DNA of 64,000 nucleotides from positions 248,015-312,014 of the forward strand of contig PLWQ01000012.1 in the NCBI GenBank assembly GCA_003165595.1, in the 5' to 3' direction. The notes under the pieces were generated by a model. The model was not told the origin of the DNA. It was given only the letters and a program-made list of their open reading frames with translations, and made no database searches. The DNA comes from Fibrobacterota bacterium. GTDB taxonomy: Bacteria > Fibrobacterota > Chitinivibrionia > Chitinivibrionales > FEN-1185. The position numbers and the translations under genes are program-made. Within the stretch, counting starts at the first letter, position 1; each line of letters opens with the position of its first letter. This document shows positions 16,834 through 24,480 of the stretch, one piece after another.

Positions 16834-17058
16834 GGTTGCGTGCCCCCTGCTGAAGTGGATTGTCGCTGTCCTATTAATCGTATGAAAATTGGCACGCAAA
16901 GTCAAGCCGAAAGTGAAAACTCATTGTTCCTCGCTCGTGACAAGGGCTCACTCCAGCATATCGTCGGCAAACCCATATCTTTTCGCTGCAACGCCGAACA
17001 CCTCGGCAGAGGGCGTGCCTCGCGCCGCGTTTTTTCCGTCATGAATCTTGAATGCTTT

Positions 17059-17904
17059 CTACGCCTTTTCAAGTTCAAAGCCGAAATCCGCCGGGGCTCC
17101 ATAATAAACGCTCGATGTCGCAATTACATGAACGCCGGTTTCTGCATAGGAAACAATATTGGTATCGTTGATGCCCCCGGTCGCAATGACTATAATGATC
17201 GGTGAATGTTGCGAAGCAATTTTGACGATTTGTTCTATTTCCTTCACCGGCATTTTGTCGCATTGAATTCCATCCACCCCGGCATCGAGGGCAAGCAGGG
17301 CGCTTTCGTAATCGGTTACCTCAACGATCATTTTCCTCTCCGGACATGCGGCTCGAATTCTCGGCGTCGATTGAAGCAGGTTTCTCAGGCCATCCGTAAA
17401 ATTGCAGTGCTGTTCGAAAAAGAGAATCGTTTCGGACAAGCCCAGACGGTGGGGAAACGCTCCGCCCGCGCAGGATGCTTTGATTGCAAGATCGCGCGTT
17501 CCAGGAATGGTCTTTCGTGTCGTCACCAGGGCCACATTCTTATTTACCGATTTGGCAAGGTCCAACAGATGCCTTGTCCTGGAAGCAACTCCCGAACAGT
17601 ATTCAAGAATATTGATAGAAACCTTCCAAGCGGCATGAAGCATTCCCGCAGTGCCGGTGACGGCAAGGATGATTTCTCCCGCGCTAATGGCACTGCCTTC
17701 TTGTGCCGCACTCGAAACGGTTCCGCCTAGTTTCTTGATAATGCGGATGACTTCCTCTGTTCCGCTGACAACGCAATTTTGCCGGGAGACGATTTTTGCC
17801 TTTGCCGGCATCTCCCCTATGCCCAGAAGTGCCGTCGACAAATCGCCGTAAGGCATGTCTTCGAGAAGCAAATGGTCAAGCGTTGGTTCTTGTATGTACA
17901 TCAT
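17059..17904 (-). CDS. modD: ModD, molybdenum-associated nicotinate-nucleotide pyrophosphorylase homologue
   Basis: 281 residues from ATG 17904, after GAGGGTGTCT. The whole length matches the quinolinate phosphoribosyltransferase fold: an N-terminal barrel (DMPYGDLSTALLGIG), RTRHLLDLAK, the TTRKTIPGTRDLAIKA loop, HRLGLSETILFFEQH, and phosphate-binding strands VEVTDYESALLALDAGVD and IIIVIATGGIND. The HRLGLSE sequence and the genomic setting mark the ModD subgroup rather than NadC. Its exact reaction in molybdenum metabolism is unknown. It is separated from modC by about 160 nt and may be the last gene of the mod operon. Confidence 0.85.
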   Translation of the reverse strand: MMYIQEPTLDHLLLEDMPYGDLSTALLGIGEMPAKAKIVSRQNCVVSGTEEVIRIIKKLGGTVSSAAQEGSAISAGEIILAVTGTAGMLHAAWKVSINILEYCSGVASRTRHLLDLAKSVNKNVALVTTRKTIPGTRDLAIKASCAGGAFPHRLGLSETILFFEQHCNFTDGLRNLLQSTPRIRAACPERKMIVEVTDYESALLALDAGVDGIQCDKMPVKEIEQIVKIASQHSPIIIVIATGGINDTNIVSYAETGVHVIATSSVYYGAPADFGFELEKA

Positions 17905-18066
17905 AGACACCCTCTTTCCATAAAAGTTCGAAAGTCCTAACAAATATCAATTTTGATGCTATCGCAACACAAGATAACTATTGCCGGATTATTCTGAGCC
18001 GAGGTCTTTCAAAAGAAGAAATAGGGGCAAGCGGCATTTCCGTCGCTCACTAAACGCAGCAAATCG

Positions 18067-18951
18067 TCAGTCTATGCGCAGTTTTCTAATATCTGGAGTG
18101 AACGATTTTACGGAGATGCTCACCCGGTCGCCCACCGCAAGCGACTCGGCCTCTTTCCGCAGAACTGCAACGCGGGAAACATCAGCACCCACCGCAACCG
18201 TTACGATGCAGACGACCCCTTGCTCGATTTTGGCAAGCACCTGACCTGTTATCCGGAGCCGGTCGTCGGAAGCGCCGAAGATCTCCTGCGGCGATCCGTG
18301 CGCGATGATCTTCCCGTCAACGCAATGAAACACATGGCTGGTAAGCCTGAATATTTCCCCCAGATCGTGACTAACGAGAACCGTGAGGACCGGCATGTCG
18401 CGGTGCACGCGGCTGATTTCCTCTTGTAAAGCAGACCGCATCGCAGGGTCAAGGGCCGAGAGCGGTTCATCCAGCAGAAGGATTTGCGGCTGCGGCACAA
18501 GCGCTCGGGCAAGGGCGACGCGCTGTTTCTGGCCGCCCGACAGCGTGTCGGGGTATCGCCGGCCAAGCTGCGTGAGGTCAAAGGTTTCCATGAGATAACG
18601 AACCCGGTTTTTATCCGCAGGGCTGCGTATTCCATACGCGATATTCTTTTCAACCGTCATCGCCGGGAACAACGCGTAGTCCTGAAACACCAGCCCAACG
18701 CGGCGTTTCTGTGGGGACAAATTGATTTTTCTTGAGGAATTAAACCATTGCTCGCCATCCATGGAAATAGTGCCTTCGTCAGGGGCGGTAAGCCCGGCGA
18801 TCATTCTGAGCAAGGTCGTTTTCCCTGCGCCCGAAGGTCCGAACAGCGCGACGAATTCGCTTGCGCCAAGCTCCAGGTGAATGTCCAGAACCCGGTCTCC
18901 TCCTGCGGTGTGCAACCGCTTGCTTACTGAGAGCTTCAATGCTTGGTTCAT
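18067..18951 (-). CDS. modC: Molybdate ABC transporter ATPase ModC
   Basis: 294 residues from ATG 18951. Walker A GPSGAGKTT, Q-loop VFQDYALFPAMTVEKN, signature LSGGQKQRVALARAL, Walker B ILLLDEPLSALD and the His-switch VLVSHDLGE are all intact. The C-terminal region (about 225-294) is a TOBE/Mop regulatory domain, normal in ModC. The upstream in-frame extension to 19086 is a shadow of modB. ATG lies next to the modB stop, so the two are coupled. It powers molybdate or tungstate import with ModB and ModA. Confidence 0.95.
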   Translation of the reverse strand: MNQALKLSVSKRLHTAGGDRVLDIHLELGASEFVALFGPSGAGKTTLLRMIAGLTAPDEGTISMDGEQWFNSSRKINLSPQKRRVGLVFQDYALFPAMTVEKNIAYGIRSPADKNRVRYLMETFDLTQLGRRYPDTLSGGQKQRVALARALVPQPQILLLDEPLSALDPAMRSALQEEISRVHRDMPVLTVLVSHDLGEIFRLTSHVFHCVDGKIIAHGSPQEIFGASDDRLRITGQVLAKIEQGVVCIVTVAVGADVSRVAVLRKEAESLAVGDRVSISVKSFTPDIRKLRID

Positions 18952-18952
18952 G

Positions 18953-19624
18953 TCACCATGTCCTTGCGAACCGTTTGTTGACAAGAAGCAGAACAAGCAG
19001 AACGGCAAAGGATATGGCAACGAGAACGGCGGAATAAATATGGGCGGATGCGAAATTGAGCGATTCGACTTCATCGTACACGGCAATGGACGCGACGCGG
19101 GTGACGCCCGGGATCTTGCCGCCGATCATGAGTACCATGCCGAATTCGCCGATGGTGTGTGCAAAGGTGAGGATGGCGCCGGTAAGCAGCGCGGGCCTTA
19201 TTGACGGAAGGAGAACCCTGAGAAACGTCGCGAATTTCGAGCGTCCAAGAATAAAGCTGGCCTCGGCAAGGTTGCGCGGCAGTGCTTCGAGCCCGGACAA
19301 TATGGGGTTGACCATGAACGGAAGATTGAACAGCACCGACCCTACAACAAGCCCCTCAAAGGTGAAGACAAAGTTGGTGTGAAACACGGCATGCAGCATT
19401 CGTCCGAAAGCGTGATTCGGGCTAAAGAGCAGCAACAGGTAAAAGCCAACCACGACGGGCGGCAGCACCAGCGGCATGTTGACAAGCGTGCGAATGACAT
19501 TTCCGGAGCGGGATGCGGTGAAATGCAGCCAGAAGATCAGCGGCATTGTGAGAACAAACAGAAAAACGGCGGATAGAAACGCCAGTTTGAGCGTCAGCCA
19601 CAGGGGAATGAGGTCGATGTTCAC
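18953..19624 (-). CDS. modB: Molybdate ABC transporter permease ModB
   Basis: 223 residues, GTG start at 19624 in a GTGA overlap with the upstream TOBE gene. There are five membrane helices and the EAA coupling loop (EALPRNLAEASFILGRSKFATFLRVLLPSIRP). VLPPVVVGFYLL, FNLPFMVNP and GEFGMVLMIGG are ModB landmarks. It forms the inner-membrane channel used with ModC. Confidence 0.95.
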   Translation of the reverse strand: MNIDLIPLWLTLKLAFLSAVFLFVLTMPLIFWLHFTASRSGNVIRTLVNMPLVLPPVVVGFYLLLLFSPNHAFGRMLHAVFHTNFVFTFEGLVVGSVLFNLPFMVNPILSGLEALPRNLAEASFILGRSKFATFLRVLLPSIRPALLTGAILTFAHTIGEFGMVLMIGGKIPGVTRVASIAVYDEVESLNFASAHIYSAVLVAISFAVLLVLLLVNKRFARTW

Positions 19625-20031
19625 TCTCCCTCCAGGTCGATCATCACCTCTGTGGATTTAATGAGCGCATTCACCATTTTCCCCGGTGCAACCGCAAGAT
19701 CCCTGGCGGATCCGGAGGTAATGAGCGCGCAAAGCGGGTTCCCCTCGTAATCGAGCCTGACATTTGCAAGTATTCCGTCGTCCTCCACGGCGACAACGCG
19801 ACAAGGAAGGCGGTTGCGGATGCTGAGGCTGTGGGGCGGCAGATCCAGCGCCAGGGCGGTCTCCGCTTCCTTAAAGACAATTCCCGCTTTCTTTCCTACC
19901 GCCGCATCCGGATCGGAAGGCGTGAAATCCAGGGCAACAGCCGTGATCTCGACCGATCCCACTTGAACCACAACCTGGAAAACATGTCCGTTAGAATTGA
20001 CACCGACAATTGTTCCCAGGAGTCTGTTCAT
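19621..20031 (-). CDS. TOBE/Mop-domain molybdate-binding protein inside the mod operon
   Basis: 136 residues from ATG 20031, which overlaps the modA stop in ATGA. The second half (LSIRNRLPCRVVAVEDDG...LITSGSARDLAVAPGKMVNALIKSTEVMI) is a clear Mop/TOBE domain. The first half (MNRLLGTIVGVNSNGHVFQV) is a diverged one. It probably stores molybdate or regulates transport by sensing cytoplasmic oxyanion. It has 4-nt overlaps with genes on both sides, so it is made in step with ModA and ModB. Confidence 0.8.
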   Translation of the reverse strand: MNRLLGTIVGVNSNGHVFQVVVQVGSVEITAVALDFTPSDPDAAVGKKAGIVFKEAETALALDLPPHSLSIRNRLPCRVVAVEDDGILANVRLDYEGNPLCALITSGSARDLAVAPGKMVNALIKSTEVMIDLEGE

Positions 20032-20780
20032 GGAAGAATGTACCCGTACGCTTGCAGAATGTCGCGGGACTGCGTGTCGAAAAGATAATTGATAAAACGC
20101 TGGGATATGCCGGGATTGTTGTCCGTACCGTAACGGCACTCAACAACGCCCTGAGCAATAGGATCGTAGAGCGAGCTGTCGATTTCCGCCCATTTCCCCT
20201 TTGTTTTCATCTGTGGGCCAAGCACAATAGCCTTAGCATTAAAGCCGATGTCGGCAGAGCCCGTAACAATGTACTGCGCGGTCTGGGAAATGCTTTCCCC
20301 GTACACGAGACGGGAAAGGACTCCATCGTAGACCTTTGCATTCTTAAGCGCCTTTACCGACTCGCGGCCATACGGCGCGGTCCTGGGGTCGGGAACGGCT
20401 ATGGTTTTCACGGCCGGGTCGGTCAACACGGAAATTCCCTTGCCGACGTCAATGTCCTTTGTCGTCCACAAAACGAGTTTCCCATACGCATACACTTTCG
20501 GCTTGTCAACGGCAAATTCATGGACGAAAAGGCTCTCCGGATAATCCATATCGGCCGAAACAAAAACGTCAAATGGCGCGCCGTTTCTTATTTGCGTTAC
20601 AAACTTGCCGGAAGCGCCATAGATGACTTTTACTTCGCCGCCGGATTTGGCAAACGCAGTTTTTATCTCCTCCATGGCATACTGCATGTTCGCCGCGCAG
20701 GCGACGGTGATCTGGGAATAAACAGTCTGGCAGAAAAATAACAGGGCAACCGGTATGGCATAGTTGCACATCTTAATCAT
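20028..20780 (-). CDS. modA: Periplasmic molybdate-binding protein ModA
   Basis: 250 residues with a signal peptide ending VYSQ. Family landmarks are ITVACAANMQYAMEEI at the mature N-terminus, VIYGASGKFVTQI, NGAPFDVFVSADMDYP, IAVPDPRTAPYG and the hinge segment ADIGFNAKAIV. Oxyanion ligands in this family come from the AAN(M), GAS(G) and TAPYG loops, all present. It may bind molybdate or tungstate. It follows the porin gene by about 110 nt and is probably in one transcript with it. Confidence 0.94.
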   Translation of the reverse strand: MIKMCNYAIPVALLFFCQTVYSQITVACAANMQYAMEEIKTAFAKSGGEVKVIYGASGKFVTQIRNGAPFDVFVSADMDYPESLFVHEFAVDKPKVYAYGKLVLWTTKDIDVGKGISVLTDPAVKTIAVPDPRTAPYGRESVKALKNAKVYDGVLSRLVYGESISQTAQYIVTGSADIGFNAKAIVLGPQMKTKGKWAEIDSSLYDPIAQGVVECRYGTDNNPGISQRFINYLFDTQSRDILQAYGYILP

Positions 20781-20891
20781 AATGATTCTCCTAGGTTTTC
20801 ATCACATAAATCAAGGGCAGGCAAAGCACCGGAAGATGTCTTTCGTCTGGAACAAGTCCTGCTAATCCGGTTTTAATCCTGGCCATCCTGG

Positions 20892-22208
20892 TCAGAATTG
20901 GACTTGAAAATTAACCGCAACCATGTCGCCGCGCACGGTCACGTTTCCATTTGCGTCCGGCGCCGCACTCTGATAGTTGGATTTCGGCCTTCCTCCTTGC
21001 TTGATATAATGTGCAGCGATTTTAAGATTGTTTTTATTCAGGTACCAGTTGAGCCCGGCATCCAAAATGTGGTCGACACCGTTGGGATAGACCGTTGACT
21101 TCGCATCGCCGTCAAATTCGGTGTACATGAGCGCCGGTTCGAGAAACTGGTCCTTGGGAAGCGGAATGTCGTACCCGCCCCTGATATGATAGACCCTGTC
21201 GGTAAAGTTTGCGGCCGACGCTTTCACTAAACCGCCATGGTAAGAAATACCGTTGACGCTGCGGGACATAACATCGTATTCACCGTCGATATTGAGCCCC
21301 ATGAAATTTCCCACAAAGTCTCCGCCGAGGCTTCCGTTTTTCTGGAACCCACCCACATACTTTACAGCACCGGAATACGCCTTTGTGACGGCATTATACT
21401 TTACTGCGCTGGTGTCCCATGTTTCGTCCGTCGCACCCTGATAGCTGTAATGACCTCCCAGCGTTATTCCCTTGCGCTGCCCGAAGAAGTTGATCTCGGG
21501 AGAAAGACGATACGAAGGCATGTCTGCGTCAAAAAAGCTTACTGCGAGCCGGCCGACCCCCAGCGGATGCCATTTTCGGGGCCCGCCGTCCGTGCCGGCA
21601 ATCAATCCCTGCGTTGGATCAAATCCTCCTAGATTGTACGCCACCCCGACGAATTTTGAACCGTAAAACCCGCCGATATTCACGCCGGTTTCACGTCCGC
21701 TTGTCCTGCCTGTTAAAAAGGACCGCAGGTACATGCTCGTTAACCCTTTGTCAAGAGAATTGACCCCTGCGTCGGGAGCGATGTTTTCATGTCCGCTTTG
21801 CGGCCGGAAATACCCGAAGGTGATATTCGCAAACGTTGAATCAAGCGCGTAGCTCATGTACAAGTCATAGAGCTGGAAGGTGGTATTGGTGGTGGCCTGT
21901 GCAGTGCCCAGCGAACCCGTGAACTGGTCTTTGCCGAGATTATCAAAGGCAAAGATAGTGGAATAGGTAAGTCCCGGGATCGCCTGCCCCTTCACGCCGA
22001 CCCTGCCTTGTTTTAAAAAAAGATCGGCGCACGAAGAGGTGGCAGGCACGTCATTGGGATTCTGCGTGTATGCTCCCCACAATTGGTATGATTGTGTAAG
22101 TTCGCAAGAGCTTTTCCCGTCGTTGAACGTGAGCTTAGGGCCGGCAAAAACCACACAAAAGCAAACCAAGCCAAATAGACATGCCGAAACGAAAGCGCGT
22201 GCTTTCAT
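20892..22208 (-). CDS. Outer-membrane porin (phosphate-selective OprO/P-like), first gene of the mod operon
   Basis: 438 residues. The second ATG (22208) is preferred since GGAAAGGG then lies 6 nt upstream. A signal peptide (AFVSACLFGLVCFCVVFAG) precedes beta-rich sequence with alternating patterns and aromatic ends, closing in VAVNFQVQF, a typical C-terminal outer-membrane strand. Blocks such as NITFGYFRPQSG and GVGRLAVSFFDAD recall OprO/OprP-type porins. With a ModE operator on its promoter and modA behind it, diffusion of oxyanions is the likely job. Confidence 0.7.
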   Translation of the reverse strand: MKARAFVSACLFGLVCFCVVFAGPKLTFNDGKSSCELTQSYQLWGAYTQNPNDVPATSSCADLFLKQGRVGVKGQAIPGLTYSTIFAFDNLGKDQFTGSLGTAQATTNTTFQLYDLYMSYALDSTFANITFGYFRPQSGHENIAPDAGVNSLDKGLTSMYLRSFLTGRTSGRETGVNIGGFYGSKFVGVAYNLGGFDPTQGLIAGTDGGPRKWHPLGVGRLAVSFFDADMPSYRLSPEINFFGQRKGITLGGHYSYQGATDETWDTSAVKYNAVTKAYSGAVKYVGGFQKNGSLGGDFVGNFMGLNIDGEYDVMSRSVNGISYHGGLVKASAANFTDRVYHIRGGYDIPLPKDQFLEPALMYTEFDGDAKSTVYPNGVDHILDAGLNWYLNKNNLKIAAHYIKQGGRPKSNYQSAAPDANGNVTVRGDMVAVNFQVQF

Positions 22209-22252
22209 AAGCATCCCTTTCCATTAAATGAAAAATGGCTGACTAAACATTC

Positions 22253-22278
22253 TTGTTATGTAAAATATTATACAACGG
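22253..22278 (-). promoter_or_regulatory. ModE operator overlapping the porin-modA promoter
   Basis: TTGTTATGTA-N6-TATACAACGG, an inverted repeat matching the ModE consensus (CGTTATATA, 6 nt, TATATAACG) in both arms. It lies 45 nt before ATG 22208 and covers a candidate -10. Confidence 0.8.
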
Positions 22279-22290
22279 AAGAACAGTCAA
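22262..22290 (-). promoter_or_regulatory. Promoter of the porin-mod operon
   Basis: On the minus strand, -35 TTGACT (22290-22285), a 17-nt spacer and -10 TATTTT (22267-22262). The ModE operator covers the -10 and much of the spacer, as expected for repression by molybdate-loaded ModE. Confidence 0.6.
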
Positions 22291-22429
22291 CTCCCTTTGC
22301 ATTGGAGAGAGGCGGAGCGAAAAGTGGAGCAGCGAAAAAAAGAATAGCGGCCCTATGCGCAAATTAATTATTACACCTTTTTGAAAAGATTCCGCAGAGT
22401 GGATGTTTCGACACTTTGTTTGACGGTTT

Positions 22430-23236
22430 CTATTCGGTTACCGCAACAATGACCTGCGAGGCATTGAACACGGCGCATACCTCGCTGCCCAGGGAAAGCT
22501 TCATGCTTTCTGAGCTTTTTTTAGTGATGGTGGCGACAATGGTCCTGTTGCCGTCGAGTGCGATCTTTATTTCGTTGTTCACAGCGCCCTTTGTTATCCA
22601 AATGACTTTTCCGCACAGACGGTTCATGGCGCTCGTTTTGGTTTCTTCATCATCGACAACCATGAGGATCACGGCCGAAGCCTTGATAAGCGCCGTCGCT
22701 TTTCCGCCCTTCCTCAGGTCAAGCGCCCGAGCGCTTTCGTTTGTGATAACCGCCGTGATCGAGTCCTTTTCGCTGATGCGGAGCACGACTTCGGCTGATA
22801 CCGGTCCACGCACTATCCTATCGATCGTGCCGGAAAACTGGTTGCGCGCGCTGGTTTTCACGATGAGGCCCCTTGCGAAATCGGTAAAAAAAGCAAAGTC
22901 GTTCTTTCTCCCGGATAGGGTTTTCGTGATAATTTCGAATTGCCGCTGCTGGTGACCGTACTCATCGAGGATCTTTTTACCGTAGTCCGACAGTCTGCAT
23001 CCGCCACCGTGTCTGCCGCCCGTGCTGGTGACGACAAGCGATTTGGACGAAAGGTTGTTGAGCCTGTCGATAAGATCCCAGGCGGTCTTGTAGCTGATGC
23101 CGACTTCTTTGGCGGCCGAGGTGATCGATCCGAGTTTGTCAACGCTTTGAAGAAGATCGATGGCGTTTTTTTCGAGCAGGTGGCGTCCACCGAACAGGAG
23201 CCACAGTGGGCCGAAAGAGGGGGAATTGGAGTTCAT
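22430..23236 (-). CDS. modE: Molybdate-responsive transcriptional regulator ModE
   Basis: 268 residues, full length for the family. The N-terminal winged helix (AIDLLQSVDKLGSITSAAKEVGISYKTAWDLIDRLNNL, residues about 24-61) is followed by the GGRHGGGCRLSDYG wing and a linker. Two Mop domains follow (from KTSARNQFSGTID near 127 and KTSAMNRLCGKV near 200). Molybdate or tungstate binding between subunits of the Mop dimer promotes DNA binding. GGA lies 5 nt before ATG 23236. The three ModE boxes in this window are its expected targets. It is convergent to none and reads in the same direction as the mod operon. Confidence 0.95.
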   Translation of the reverse strand: MNSNSPSFGPLWLLFGGRHLLEKNAIDLLQSVDKLGSITSAAKEVGISYKTAWDLIDRLNNLSSKSLVVTSTGGRHGGGCRLSDYGKKILDEYGHQQRQFEIITKTLSGRKNDFAFFTDFARGLIVKTSARNQFSGTIDRIVRGPVSAEVVLRISEKDSITAVITNESARALDLRKGGKATALIKASAVILMVVDDEETKTSAMNRLCGKVIWITKGAVNNEIKIALDGNRTIVATITKKSSESMKLSLGSEVCAVFNASQVIVAVTE

Positions 23237-23316
23237 GCGCTTCCGAAAAGAGAGGTGTAGTATTTCTAATATTCGCTAGAAAGAAAATAGTCTTATCCCA
23301 TTGTCGAAACAATATT

Positions 23317-23395
23317 GAAGAATCCTCGTAGTAAGCTGCGAGGATTCTTCAATCCCTGCAGAATAAGAACATACTCTTAGTCGTTCGCTAATTCG
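23317..23395. repeat. Dispersed palindromic repeat, copy 4 (partial)
   Basis: AATCCTCGTAG-TAAG-CTGCGAGGATT stem, CTTCAATCCCTGCAG, ACATACTCTTAGTCGTTCGCTAA. It has the first stem and the middle block, and the second stem is missing. It lies between modE and the di-Mop gene. Confidence 0.65.
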
Positions 23396-23414
23396 TCCCC
23401 TTTGGGTTCCCGCG

Positions 23415-23843
23415 TTACTGCTTAATCGCCAGAATAACGTGCGAAGCTTTGACGAGCGCGCAAATGGTCTCGCCATTTTTCAGCTTCATGTCGTCAAGGC
23501 TTTTTTTGGTAATAGTGGCTACGATGGAATTCCCGTCGTCAAGATGTATGGTTACTTCGTCGGTCACCATGCCTTCGACGATTCCGTCCACCTTACCGCA
23601 GAACCGGTTCTTGGCGCTGGTCTTTACATGTTCGTCAGGTTCCATAAGAATTACCGACGAGGCCTTTATGAGAGCGGTAGCTGTATCGCCTTTCTTAAGG
23701 CCGAGGTATTGGGCGCTTTCGTTGGTGATCACGGCTGTCACGCTGTTTTCTTTACTGATGTGCAAAACGACTTCAGCCGATACCGGACCGTGAACAACCT
23801 TTTCGATGACGCCCGTAAGTTGGTTGCGTGCGCTTGTTTTCAT
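23415..23843 (-). CDS. Di-Mop cytoplasmic molybdate-binding protein (molbindin/ModG-like)
   Basis: 142 residues from ATG 23843 (AAGGAGCGAGGAC upstream). It consists of two Mop domains only, beginning MKTSARNQLTGVIEKVVHG and KTSAKNRFCGKVDGIVEG. It is very similar to the C-terminal half of ModE next door, so it probably arose by duplicating that half. Molbindins store or buffer molybdate or tungstate as hexamers. It has its own leader with an inverted repeat at 23890-23914. Confidence 0.9.
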   Translation of the reverse strand: MKTSARNQLTGVIEKVVHGPVSAEVVLHISKENSVTAVITNESAQYLGLKKGDTATALIKASSVILMEPDEHVKTSAKNRFCGKVDGIVEGMVTDEVTIHLDDGNSIVATITKKSLDDMKLKNGETICALVKASHVILAIKQ

Positions 23844-23889
23844 GTCCTCGCTCCTTTTCTTGAAAATTGAATTAGGCCATGTGTTCGAA

Positions 23890-23914
23890 TTATCTACGCA
23901 TCTTTCGTAGATAA
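23890..23914. promoter_or_regulatory. Inverted repeat in the leader of the di-Mop gene
   Basis: TTATCTACG-N7-CGTAGATAA, perfect 9-bp arms, 47 nt before ATG 23843. Not a ModE-type box; it could be an operator for another regulator or a leader hairpin. Confidence 0.45.
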
Positions 23915-24311
23915 GATCAAGTAAGAGAAAGAAAGGATCTTTCAAAAGTTAACATCAGGTTAATCATTTTGCTATCCGGAGAATCCTGGTTAGGTTATTG
24001 CAAAGATAATTTTCCCTTGCAAGAATCGGTGCTTTGAGACAGGAACATTAGGCTCTTTGATTAATAACGCCGCAAATACTGGGCCACTCCCACAATCCGC
24101 AGCTATCCTTGATTTCGGTTTCTTTTCGATTAAAATTTGCAGAAATGATAAGAAACAAGCTTTACGGCACCTGACAATTCGTGCGGCCGGTGTCGACGGA
24201 CCCGGATACCGGTTTCATCTGGTAGCAGGCACCAGTAGCGCATACGTCCATGACCTCGGCACGCCGACATTCTCTTCAATGTTAAGCCTGTCGGACAACG
24301 CTTCTGCTGCA

Positions 24312-24356
24312 AGAAACTGTTCATGATTCAGCGAAACCTCGCCATGAACAGTTTCT
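24312..24356. repeat. Perfect 14-bp inverted repeat
   Basis: AGAAACTGTTCATG and CATGAACAGTTTCT with a 17-nt loop, about 120 nt past the receptor stop on the minus strand. The T-run is weak, so it is only a possible terminator. Confidence 0.45.
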
Positions 24357-24385
24357 AATCATTTGGAGTAGCCGCGCTAGCGAAC

Positions 24386-24480
24386 CTTCGAGGGTATGGC
24401 AATCACTATAATGATTGGCGCGAAGCACCATTACCATACCATAAGGTAACGAAGTGACAATGCGCTCGCTATGGGATTCA
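24386..24480. repeat. Dispersed repeat, second type, copy B
   Basis: Near-identical to 7060-7157: GAGGGTATGGCAATCACTA, GATTGGCGCGAAGCACCATT, ACCATACCATAAGG, AACGAAGTGACAATGCGCTC, GCTATGGGATTC. The last bases form the stop codon region of the receptor gene. Confidence 0.7.

Larger units (their letters stand above)
23844..24477. other. Non-coding stretch with inverted repeats
   Basis: 634 nt without a gene. It holds a 9-bp inverted repeat (23890-23914), a 14-bp inverted repeat (24312-24356) and a second-type dispersed repeat (24386-24480) that reaches the stop of the TonB-dependent receptor. Confidence 0.55.

Noticed and set aside
20781-20891. Moco or other riboswitch before modA
   Set aside because: The gap is short and shows no conserved riboswitch core. 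The CCTGGCCATCCTGG repeat there looks like simple intergenic sequence.
23237-23290. Possible ModE box before modE itself
   Set aside because: The AT-rich sequence near 23255-23275 matches neither arm well and lacks symmetry with a 6-nt spacer.
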